From contig CACLXU010000007.1 in the NCBI GenBank assembly GCA_902610995.1, forward strand, positions 1 through 40,365: a stretch of DNA of 40,365 nt, given 5' to 3'. Made by a program: the position numbers and the translations under genes. The notes under the pieces are model-generated. The model was not told where the DNA came from, ran no database searches, and was given only the letters and a program-made list of their open reading frames with translations. The stretch comes from an uncultured SAR86 cluster bacterium (GTDB lineage: Bacteria; Pseudomonadota; Gammaproteobacteria; Magnimaribacterales; TMED112). Below are positions 18,201-25,196 of this stretch, piece by piece (position 1 is the stretch's first letter; every line of letters starts with the position of its first letter).

Positions 18201-19673
18201 TTATTGTTTTGGGTATCTTGTTAACTCAGCACCTATGACTTTTTTCAAAAGCCTTACAACTTGCTTGGTGTAACCATACTCGTTATCGTACCAACAGTAA
18301 ATAGTTACATTGCTAAAATTACTAATTGTTGCTTGGGAATCGTACACCACAGCAAACTCATTGCTATAAAAATCAGAAGAAACTGCATCAATAGAATTTG
18401 TATAGTCGATAGTTTCTCTTAGTTTTGATCGAAATGCTGCTTTCCTAAAGCAGTCATTTATTTCATCGACACCAACTCCTCTTTTGAGTGTTAAGTTCAG
18501 TATAGCTAGACTCACATTCGGGGTTGGAACTCTAATTGCATTTGCTGTCAGTTTTCCTTTGAGTTCTGGAAGAACCTCAGATACAGCTTTTGCAGCACCT
18601 GTATCAGTTATAACCAGATTCAAAGCCGCACTTCTTCCCCTTCGATCAGAGGGGTGATAATTGTCGATTAAGTTTTGATCATTTGTATAAGCATGAACTG
18701 TTTCAATATGGCCACTAATGATCTTGAAGTTATCATCTACTAACTTTAAAACTGGTGCGATTGCATTTGTAGTACAAGATGCCGCGGCCAAGATTTTATC
18801 GTCAGTCTTTACCTTTTCGTCATTAATGCCAAAGACAATGTTTTTAACCTTACCTTTGCCTGGAGCTGTCAAAATTACTTGCTCAACCGATGGATTCCTT
18901 GTGTGTTGTTTAAGCCCCTCCTCATCTCTCCAAACACCAGTATTATCGACTACAGTTGCTTTTTTAATTCCATATTTTTTGTAATCTATCTTGCTTGGAT
19001 TATCTGACTCAATTACGAAAACTTCATTACCATTAATTATTAAAGAACTATTTTCTTTATTCACTCTTATGGTTCCTCCAAATTCTCCGTGAACAGAATC
19101 ATGTCTTAGCAAGCTTGCTCTTTTGATTAAATCATCAGGATTACCTGTTCCCCTAACCACAATGGCCCTTAGACGCCATTTGGCTCCTCCACCAGTATCG
19201 GCTATCAGAAGTCTTGTTAGAATTCTTCCTATTCTTCCAAAACCAAATAATACAATGTCCTTAGGTCTAAGAGGATATGATCTCTTTGTTCGTAAATTCT
19301 CTGAAAGGAGCTTTTCAACATATTTATCTGGATCTAAATTTTCATTTTCAAGAAGATGCGAAACAATCTCTCCAAGATCAATCTCACAAGGAAGAAGCTT
19401 CATTTTTGCAATAGATTCTAGAACAGGAAAAGTCTCAATTTCACTTAGCTCATTGCCTTCAACTTCTCTTACAAATCTGTGAAGTTTCATTATTTCAACT
19501 GCAGAACAGTTTAAGAGTGGTCTTCCATACATTAAAATGCTTACGCCATTTCTGTAAAGTTTGCCCACTAAGGGAACCATGGTTTCGGCAAGTGCTTCAC
19601 GCCATTTCCAGTCGCCAAAGTAATCGTCAACTTTGGGTCGTCTTCTTTTGTCAGGATTAAATCTCTTAACCAA
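18201..19673 (-). CDS. Long-form glyceraldehyde-3-phosphate dehydrogenase linked to nqr
   Basis: NAD(P)-dependent GAPDH of 490 residues, about 150 longer than classical GapA because of an N-terminal extension. The Rossmann motif GFGRIGR begins near residue 143. The catalytic block ASCTTN places the active cysteine at C300, and VHAYTNDQNLIDNYH supplies the active-site histidine region. The extension (about 1-135) is mostly helical in appearance and starts with a very basic RFNPDKRRRPK. Long GAPDHs beside nqrA are known in other Gammaproteobacteria such as Pseudomonas. Whether this one works in glycolysis or gluconeogenesis is not visible; gluconeogenesis would suit the fatty-acid and glyoxylate context. 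It lies 1 nt from the acyl-CoA dehydrogenase gene upstream and abuts nqrA. Confidence 0.9.
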   Translation of the reverse strand: MVKRFNPDKRRRPKVDDYFGDWKWREALAETMVPLVGKLYRNGVSILMYGRPLLNCSAVEIMKLHRFVREVEGNELSEIETFPVLESIAKMKLLPCEIDLGEIVSHLLENENLDPDKYVEKLLSENLRTKRSYPLRPKDIVLFGFGRIGRILTRLLIADTGGGAKWRLRAIVVRGTGNPDDLIKRASLLRHDSVHGEFGGTIRVNKENSSLIINGNEVFVIESDNPSKIDYKKYGIKKATVVDNTGVWRDEEGLKQHTRNPSVEQVILTAPGKGKVKNIVFGINDEKVKTDDKILAAASCTTNAIAPVLKLVDDNFKIISGHIETVHAYTNDQNLIDNYHPSDRRGRSAALNLVITDTGAAKAVSEVLPELKGKLTANAIRVPTPNVSLAILNLTLKRGVGVDEINDCFRKAAFRSKLRETIDYTNSIDAVSSDFYSNEFAVVYDSQATISNFSNVTIYCWYDNEYGYTKQVVRLLKKVIGAELTRYPKQ

Positions 19674-19674
19674 A

Positions 19675-20757
19675 TTAACTATCTATGTATTTATCTAAAA
19701 AGTAATCAGAACTTCCAAATAGATGAGATATGACCATGAGTCTTTTTAGATAGTGTCCTACAGACATTTCTTGGGTTACACCCATACCGCCATGAAGTTG
19801 AACAGCCTCTTCACCAACTTTTTTTCCTGCTTTAGCCACTTGGTTTTTAAGCCCATATATCAGTTTTGTCCTTTCACTTGCATCTTCTGTAGCTAAAACT
19901 TTCAATAGAAACGATTTGGTAAATTCCGTTTCCATAAACATATCAACCATCCTATGCTGAAGAGCTTGGAATTTTGAAAGAGATTGTCCAAATTGTTCTC
20001 TTTGTTGGGTGTATTCAATGGTTAATTTATAACATTTTTCCATTGCTCCTATAGCTTCAGAACAGATACAAACAATTGCTTCTTGTATTGTTTCATCTAA
20101 TATTTCCAAAGCGTTTGTAGAACTAAAAACTGCTTCAGCTTTACATTTATTGAGTTTAAGATCTCCCGAAACAAAGCCATCATATGTTTTATACCCAACA
20201 ATTTCCAAGCCAGGAGCGTCTTTAGGTATTAATGCAAACGCGTATCCAGAGCCTTGCCTCCCAAATACTAAGAAGAAATCTGCGTTAGGCGCATTTAACA
20301 CAGTATTTTTTGTGCCATTAACAACCCCATCCGAACCGATCTCACAATCAACATTATCAAGGTTATATCCTTTATTTGGCTCATAGTTTGCCAGAGATAT
20401 CTGTTTTGTTCCTGAGATGAGCTCCTCTAGGATTTGAGTTTTATTTTCAAGATCTCCCCTCTTAAGTACTCCCCCGGCTAAAACAACATTAGCCAAATAT
20501 GGTTCCACAATAATTGATTTACCGAACTCTTCAAAAACAAGACTCAAGTCAACATTATCTCCATCAAGTCCGCCAAGTTCTTCTGAAAATGGAATAGCTA
20601 GCCAACCTAATTCTGCAAAAAGTTTCCAGTGCTCAGGATTGTGTCCACTTTCAGAGTCAACACTCTTCATTCTGGTTTCAAAGTCATAGTCAGAACTACA
20701 GAACTTAGAAACACTATCTCGAAGAAGGTTTTGCTCGTCGGTGTAACTTAAATTCAT
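19675..20757 (-). CDS. Acyl-CoA dehydrogenase, small/partner subunit type
   Basis: FAD-linked acyl-CoA dehydrogenase family, 360 residues, similar in type to the small partner of paired dehydrogenases such as PimC. The three-domain layout is visible: a helical N-domain (SYTDEQNLLRDSV), a middle beta domain, and a C-domain with YTQQREQFGQ and QLHGGMGVTQEMSVGHYLKR. Where medium-chain enzymes have the catalytic Glu in Y-E-G-T, this protein reads L-F-G-S, and no E-R pair is seen at the alternative base site. It may therefore be catalytically weak and act as the partner of the next gene's product. It starts 3 nt after the upstream dehydrogenase. Confidence 0.88.
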   Translation of the reverse strand: MNLSYTDEQNLLRDSVSKFCSSDYDFETRMKSVDSESGHNPEHWKLFAELGWLAIPFSEELGGLDGDNVDLSLVFEEFGKSIIVEPYLANVVLAGGVLKRGDLENKTQILEELISGTKQISLANYEPNKGYNLDNVDCEIGSDGVVNGTKNTVLNAPNADFFLVFGRQGSGYAFALIPKDAPGLEIVGYKTYDGFVSGDLKLNKCKAEAVFSSTNALEILDETIQEAIVCICSEAIGAMEKCYKLTIEYTQQREQFGQSLSKFQALQHRMVDMFMETEFTKSFLLKVLATEDASERTKLIYGLKNQVAKAGKKVGEEAVQLHGGMGVTQEMSVGHYLKRLMVISHLFGSSDYFLDKYIDS

Positions 20758-20760
20758 TTT

Positions 20761-21951
20761 TTATATTCCTAAAACAGCTTTCGCAATAATATTTTTTTGA
20801 ATTTCATTAGTACCACCGTAAATAGTGACTTTTCTAAAGTTAAGGTATTTTGGTGCAGAAAGTTGTGCATCTTTTGTTGCTGCAACCTCTACATCTGAGA
20901 ATCCATAAGGCCCACCATATGGCATAGCGTCATGACCTGAGACTTCAACAGCAAGAGTAGAAATCCTCTGTTGTAACTCTGTGCCCTTAATTTTAAGAAG
21001 TGAGGATTCTGCACCTGGGCTTTTACCTTCTCTCATTGCAGCCAAACCTCGAAGCTCTGTCATCTCAAGAGCATCTAAGTCAAGTTCAAACTGCGCAACC
21101 TTTGATAGAAAATTTTTATCTTCACACAGTGGCTCTGATCCATGATAAACATTTTTAGCCTTATTCTTTAACCTGTTGATTGCTCTTCTCATTTGAGGAG
21201 CTCCAGCAATAGAACTTCTCTCATGGAAAAGTAAGAATTTCGCATAGGTCCATCCCTGTCCTTCTTCTCCAACTACGTTTTCGGCAGGTACTCTTACATT
21301 ATCAAACCAAACCTCATTCACTTCATGATCACCGTCAATTGTAATTATAGGTTTAACTTCTACGCCTGGGGTTTTCATATCAACAAGAATGAATGTTATA
21401 CCCTCTTGTTTTTTGCCTGAGTCATCTGTTCTAACTAGCACAAAGATCCAGTCGGCATGCTGCCCAAGTGTAGTCCACGTCTTCTGTCCATTAATTACAT
21501 ATTCGTCGCCTTCTCTAACAGCTTTACATTTTAAAGATGCTAAATCTGAACCTGATCCAGGTTCTGAGTATCCTTGGCACCACCAATCATCAAAGTTTAA
21601 TATGCGTGGAAGGAACTTCTTTTTTTGCTCATCTGACCCAAATGTCCAAATAACAGGAGCTACCATCTGTAAACCGAAGGGAACAAAAGTAGGACATCCT
21701 GCTAAAGCAAGTTCTCTAAGGTAAATATAAACCTTAGTGGCATCCCATCCAGTTCCGCCATGTTCTACAGGCCATGAGTGGCCCATCCAGCCTTTTTTAG
21801 CAACACATTTATGCCATTCAACGATTTCCTCTCTAGAAAGCTCATCGCCGTTTTCCATCTTTTGCTTGATATGCTTGGGATATTCTTTATCGAGAAATTC
21901 CTTAACTTCATCCCTAAAAGCTAAGTCTTCTTTTGAAAAATTTAGATCCAT
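20761..21951 (-). CDS. Acyl-CoA dehydrogenase, large/catalytic subunit type
   Basis: FAD enzyme that introduces the alpha-beta double bond into an acyl-CoA and passes electrons to ETF. The 396 residues begin with the helical domain (EVKEFLDKEYP). The FAD/substrate blocks are GYSEPGSGSDLAS (about 127-139), WTTLGQHADW and LLFHERSSIAG. The usual medium-chain catalytic Glu site reads Y-G-G-T (G379). E244 in HERSSIAG aligns with the alternative base position of long-chain and isovaleryl enzymes, so it is probably active. The C-terminus IYGGTNEIQ is canonical. The substrate cannot be read from sequence; PimD-like dicarboxylic or branched acyl-CoA is possible. It is the first gene of the run ending at nqrM. 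Confidence 0.92.
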   Translation of the reverse strand: MDLNFSKEDLAFRDEVKEFLDKEYPKHIKQKMENGDELSREEIVEWHKCVAKKGWMGHSWPVEHGGTGWDATKVYIYLRELALAGCPTFVPFGLQMVAPVIWTFGSDEQKKKFLPRILNFDDWWCQGYSEPGSGSDLASLKCKAVREGDEYVINGQKTWTTLGQHADWIFVLVRTDDSGKKQEGITFILVDMKTPGVEVKPIITIDGDHEVNEVWFDNVRVPAENVVGEEGQGWTYAKFLLFHERSSIAGAPQMRRAINRLKNKAKNVYHGSEPLCEDKNFLSKVAQFELDLDALEMTELRGLAAMREGKSPGAESSLLKIKGTELQQRISTLAVEVSGHDAMPYGGPYGFSDVEVAATKDAQLSAPKYLNFRKVTIYGGTNEIQKNIIAKAVLGI

Positions 21952-21991
21952 TTTGTACCCTCTTCCACTCCTTTAAGATATTTAATGTTAG

Positions 21992-22013
21992 ATATCATAT
22001 TTAATAGTGATAT
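21992..22013. promoter_or_regulatory. Inverted repeat in the dehydrogenase/csiV divergent region, possible operator
   Basis: ATATCA (21992-21997) and TGATAT (22008-22013) form a perfect 6-base inverted repeat with a 10-base spacer. It is about 40 nt upstream of the acyl-CoA dehydrogenase start and about 33 nt upstream of the csiV-like gene. The centre-to-centre spacing (16 bases) is near one and a half helical turns. It does not match the FadR or PsrA operators I know. In DNA this AT-rich, chance is a real alternative. Confidence 0.2.
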
Positions 22014-22045
22014 ATTGAATATATACAATCTGTATTAAAAACTTT

Positions 22046-22684
22046 ATGCATAGCTTTTTCAAGGTAATAACTGTATTTTTTGTGCTTTCTTCTTTAGTTG
22101 TTGCTGATAATGATAGTCAGGTGGTGAGGGTAGAAATAGCCACTATTTTATGGGATGACACCTCTACTGATGAAAAATTCCCTTTTAAAAAGACATATAG
22201 TCTTATTGAAGAAGCTGTTAAATTGAATAAAAATGAGGATTTTTCTCCTGAAACCGATTTTTTTACTGTACTTCCAAGATCCTACCATAAGCTTTCAGAT
22301 GCATTGGATATTGATAAAATAAACGAGGCTGAATTCCTGGAGCATGTTTCATGGATGCAAAAATTAACTTCTTTTGATGATTCAAAATATGTCTTGGTTT
22401 CTGAAAATCAAAGTCAATGTGTAGTAAGGGTTTTTCAATTACGTCATCCAAGGGTTAATACTAAATGTTCAAGGGGACCAAAGTCATTGGAGGATACTGA
22501 ATTTATAATTTTCTCAGACGGTGTGTTTAGAAAGCTAGAATCTAAGAATTTAAGTTTGTCCAAAAGAGCTGATGTAGTAAGAGAGCATTTCCTCTTAGAG
22601 GAAGAAAAAAGGGTTAAATTAAACGAATTTTATTACTTTGACCATCCTAAGATTGGCATCATAATAGGAATTTTCTCGATTTGA
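22046..22684 (+). CDS. CsiV-like (DUF2803) exported protein
   Basis: A 212-residue protein with a cleavable-looking signal peptide (hydrophobic core about residues 5-19, then VVADND). After it comes RVEIATILWDD, resembling the first strand of CsiV, the periplasmic peptidoglycan-binding partner of LpoA described in Vibrio. The C-terminal ELNEFYYFDHPKIGIIIGI-type ending (here LNEFYYFDHPKIGIIIGI) strongly recalls the family's conserved D-H-P-x-x-G tail. In Pseudomonas I recall a homologue next to mfd and a nqr-linked GAPDH. Here the acyl-CoA dehydrogenase pair lies where mfd would be expected. The family assignment is by motif and context, so moderate. Confidence 0.62.
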   Translation: MHSFFKVITVFFVLSSLVVADNDSQVVRVEIATILWDDTSTDEKFPFKKTYSLIEEAVKLNKNEDFSPETDFFTVLPRSYHKLSDALDIDKINEAEFLEHVSWMQKLTSFDDSKYVLVSENQSQCVVRVFQLRHPRVNTKCSRGPKSLEDTEFIIFSDGVFRKLESKNLSLSKRADVVREHFLLEEEKRVKLNEFYYFDHPKIGIIIGIFSI

Positions 22685-22689
22685 GCTAC

Positions 22690-23268
22690 TTATTTATAGT
22701 AGGCATTCTCATTATTGGAGTGGTCAGTAATATCCCTTACCCCTTTTAATTCAGGAATTTTTTCAACAAGAGTTTTTTCAATTCCTTCCTTCAAAGTTAC
22801 ATCAACCATTCCACACCCTTGACAACCACCACCGAATTGAAGAACTACATAATTGTCTTCAGTTACTTCATTCAGGTGCACCTCTCCTCCGTGAGAGGCA
22901 AGCTGAGGATTAATTTCACTGTAAATAATGTAATTTACCCTATCTTCAATGGTCGCATCCTCTCCAACCTTTGGTATTCTTGAGCTTGGAGCTTTAATGG
23001 TTAATTGGCCACCGAAGTTGTCTGCATCATAATTTATTTCTGCATCCTCTAAGTAAGGTGAACTTTTTTCTTCAACAAAAAGTGTAAAACTTTCCAGACA
23101 CAACCTTTCATCAGTTGGTTCAGTTTCTTCAGGTTTGCAAAAAGCAAGACAGGTCTCAGCTCTGGGAGTCCCAGGATCTGATACAAAAATTCTGACGTCA
23201 CAATCAAAGTCTTTTTTTTCAATTAGCTTTGAAAGATAATCTTCTGCACTTGCTGTAACATTTATCAT
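22690..23268 (-). CDS. nfuA: Fe-S biogenesis protein NfuA
   Basis: Carrier that holds a [4Fe-4S] cluster at a dimer interface and delivers it to client enzymes, especially under oxidative or iron stress. The 192 residues match E. coli NfuA (191). The N-terminal degenerate A-type domain (about 1-90) is followed by the Nfu domain with GGGCQGCGMVDVTL. Cluster ligands C149 and C152 are at the same positions as in E. coli. HGGEVHL and LKEGIE are additional Nfu blocks. It converges with the csiV-like gene with only 5 nt between the stops. Several potential Fe-S clients (NqrF, ETF-QO) are encoded nearby. Confidence 0.97.
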   Translation of the reverse strand: MINVTASAEDYLSKLIEKKDFDCDVRIFVSDPGTPRAETCLAFCKPEETEPTDERLCLESFTLFVEEKSSPYLEDAEINYDADNFGGQLTIKAPSSRIPKVGEDATIEDRVNYIIYSEINPQLASHGGEVHLNEVTEDNYVVLQFGGGCQGCGMVDVTLKEGIEKTLVEKIPELKGVRDITDHSNNENAYYK

Positions 23269-23291
23269 ATAAAGTAATATGTAATCATTAA

Positions 23292-23465
23292 ATGAAATTT
23301 ATAAATGATATTCTCGCATTTTTAAGTGGTGTTGGCGAAAAATCGAGTTTTGAAAATCTATTCAAGGAAACAAAAATACCAAATATCTTGCTTTATCTTG
23401 TTATAGTTTTGGTTGGTTTTGTGACAACATTGCTTTTAGTTATTTATCTGGTCTTAAATTTTTGA
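23292..23465 (+). CDS. Tiny membrane protein, DUF2970-like
   Basis: A 57-codon frame starting with ATG. A short amphipathic start (FINDILAFLSGVGEKSSFEN) leads to one strong transmembrane helix at about residues 32-55. The shape, with A-F-x-G-V, a short charged N-phe-rich linker, K-x-P and then a terminal helix, resembles DUF2970, a family of small gammaproteobacterial proteins of unknown function. It lies alone between divergent nfuA and convergent etfA, overlapping the end of etfA by 12 bases. I see no clear ribosome site. The function is unknown; the family match is by eye only. Confidence 0.6.
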   Translation: MKFINDILAFLSGVGEKSSFENLFKETKIPNILLYLVIVLVGFVTTLLLVIYLVLNF

Positions 23466-24383
23466 TTCTAATTCAGGCAGTACTTCAAATAGATCACCAA
23501 CTAATCCATAATCCGCAACCTTAAAAATTGGGGCTTCTTCATCTTTGTTAATCGCCACAATAGTCTTTGAATCTTTCATCCCAGCAAGATGCTGAATTGC
23601 TCCAGAAATTCCCACAGCTATATATAAATTTGGTGCAACAGACTTTCCTGTTTGCCCAACCTGATAGTCATTCGGGGCAAAACCAGAGTCAACAGCTGCT
23701 CTTGAAGCACCAACTGCTGCATTCAATTTATTTGCTACACTATCTAAGAGTGCAAAATTATTTCCATCCTGCATGCCTCTTCCACCAGAAATGACTATGT
23801 CTGCTGATGTTAATTCAGGTCTATCTGACACTGTGAGTTCATTTCCAACGAAAACTGATTTCCTTGATTCAACTTCTGGTATGTCAATGTTTTCAATTTG
23901 TCCTGATCCACCTTCAGGTACTGCTTTCTCAAAGGCTGTAGTTCTTACTGTAATGATATTTTTTTCTTGTTGGCTCTCAACTGTTGCAATACAAGCACCT
24001 GCATAAATTGGTTTTTTAAAGGTGTTATTACTTACTATTTCTATGACTTCAGATATTTGTTGAATATCTAGTAGTGCTGAAATTCTCGGCATTAAATTTT
24101 TACCAGTCGTGCTAGAACTGGCAACAAAGAAATTGTAATCCTTTGAAACTGCAAGAATGCAAGCTGTTAAGTCCTCTGCAATCTCGTTTTTAAAGTTATC
24201 TCCGACAAAATTTAGCACCTTTGAAATTCCCATAATTTGCTGTGCTTTTTCTGCAATGTGATTAGCGCTGCTCGCAACTAAAAGATCAACGTCTTGCCCA
24301 AGTTTTTGTGCAGCACTAACTGCGCACAATGTAGAGGAAGAAATATTTTCATTATCATGTTCAACTATTACTAGAGTTCTCAT
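23454..24383 (-). CDS. etfA: Electron transfer flavoprotein alpha subunit
   Basis: FAD-binding subunit of soluble ETF, which collects electrons from acyl-CoA dehydrogenases and passes them to ETF-QO. The 309 residues match bacterial and mitochondrial-type EtfA. The C-terminal FAD domain shows VISGGRGMQ, GASRAAVDSG, QVGQTGKSVAPNLYIAVGIS and GAIQHLAGM, followed by ADYGLVGDLFEVLPEL, all canonical. Its start overlaps the etfB stop as ATGA, so the two subunits are coupled. ETF-QO is encoded divergently from etfB. Confidence 0.97.
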   Translation of the reverse strand: MRTLVIVEHDNENISSSTLCAVSAAQKLGQDVDLLVASSANHIAEKAQQIMGISKVLNFVGDNFKNEIAEDLTACILAVSKDYNFFVASSSTTGKNLMPRISALLDIQQISEVIEIVSNNTFKKPIYAGACIATVESQQEKNIITVRTTAFEKAVPEGGSGQIENIDIPEVESRKSVFVGNELTVSDRPELTSADIVISGGRGMQDGNNFALLDSVANKLNAAVGASRAAVDSGFAPNDYQVGQTGKSVAPNLYIAVGISGAIQHLAGMKDSKTIVAINKDEEAPIFKVADYGLVGDLFEVLPELESKI

Positions 24384-25132
24384 TCTATTACCTTTGCTTC
24401 ATTTCTTAATTTATCTAAAAGAGCATCAACTGAATCAACTTTTATGCCCTCTTCCCTTTCTGAAGGAGATTCAACTTTTACAGTTTTTACCTTCTGTTCA
24501 ATGCTTAGTCCCAATTCTTCCAGGTTTATTTCATCAATTGGCTTCCTTTTTGCTTTCATAATGTTTGGCAATGAAGCATATCTTGGTTCGTTAAGTCTTA
24601 AATCTGTAGTAACTATTGCAGGAAGCTCTACGGATAAGGTTTCAAGGCCGCCATCTATTTCTCTAGTTACATTTACTGAATCAGCGTTTATTTCAACTTT
24701 CGAAGCAAATGTTGCTTGTGGAATACTCAGCATTGCGCCAAGCATTTGTCCTGTTTGGTTATGATCACCATCAATGCCTTGTTTTCCCATTAAAACAAGC
24801 TTCGGGTTTTCTTTCTCAAAAATTTTAACAAGGATTTTTGCAACATCTAATGGCTGAACCTCCACCTCAGTCTTAATCAAAATTGCTCTGTCAGCTCCTA
24901 AAGCAAGTGCTGTACGAAGTTGCTCTTGATTCTTTTCAGACCCAACACTTACAGCTACCACCTCCTCTGCGTTACCAGCTTCTTTAATTCTGATCGCCTC
25001 CTCTAAAGCTATTTCACAAAATGGATTTACCGCCATTTTTACGTTGGTCAAATCAACATCTGTGTTACTTTGATTGGGTCTTACCTTGACGTTGTAGTCA
25101 TTTACTCTTTTAATTGGGACTAAAATCTTCAT
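24380..25132 (-). CDS. etfB: Electron transfer flavoprotein beta subunit
   Basis: AMP-binding subunit of ETF. I choose the ATG at 25130-25132 (250 residues, MKILVPIKRVNDYNVKVR), because homologues begin exactly with this strand; a TTG seven codons earlier is not needed. Family blocks are NPFCEIALEEA, the AMP-site region VLMGKQGIDGDHNQTGQML, and ITTDLRLNEPRYASLPNIMKAKRK near the end, which is the etfB recognition-loop signature region. The start faces etf-QO across 64 bases. The acyl-CoA dehydrogenases encoded 3-4 kb away are plausible electron donors. Confidence 0.97.
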   Translation of the reverse strand: MKILVPIKRVNDYNVKVRPNQSNTDVDLTNVKMAVNPFCEIALEEAIRIKEAGNAEEVVAVSVGSEKNQEQLRTALALGADRAILIKTEVEVQPLDVAKILVKIFEKENPKLVLMGKQGIDGDHNQTGQMLGAMLSIPQATFASKVEINADSVNVTREIDGGLETLSVELPAIVTTDLRLNEPRYASLPNIMKAKRKPIDEINLEELGLSIEQKVKTVKVESPSEREEGIKVDSVDALLDKLRNEAKVIE

Positions 25133-25143
25133 TGTTTTGTGAC

Positions 25144-25153
25144 TTGTTAACAA
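25144..25153. promoter_or_regulatory. Perfect 10-base palindrome between etfB and ETF-QO
   Basis: TTGTTAACAA is fully self-complementary. It sits in the 64-base divergent region that must hold promoters for both etfBA and ETF-QO, 12 nt from the etfB start. The TTGTTA half could also serve as a -35 element for ETF-QO, with TAAAAT 19 bases downstream, which is a poor spacing. It is short and AT-rich, so it could be coincidental. Confidence 0.25.
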
Positions 25154-25196
25154 TATATAGTAAAAAGATAAAATTTAAATAGTAAAGGGCAATATT

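Noticed and set aside
19123-19482. A 119-codon plus-strand frame inside the GAPDH gene, considered as an overlapping gene.
   Set aside because: Its composition (Ser, Pro, Arg, Leu) is what antisense of this coding DNA yields. No signal, motif or start site supports it.
21389-21724. A 111-codon plus-strand frame inside the large acyl-CoA dehydrogenase gene.
   Set aside because: It is a shadow of the well-supported dehydrogenase, with no ribosome site or recognisable domain.
22686-22702. CTACT-N7-AGTAG hairpin between the csiV-like gene and nfuA as a terminator.
   Set aside because: The stem is only five base pairs, it is AT-rich, it has no T-run on either strand, and it overlaps the nfuA stop.
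25133-25153. TTG start for etfB seven codons upstream.
   Set aside because: The added residues do not resemble EtfB, and the ATG at 25132 begins the conserved MKILVPIKR strand.
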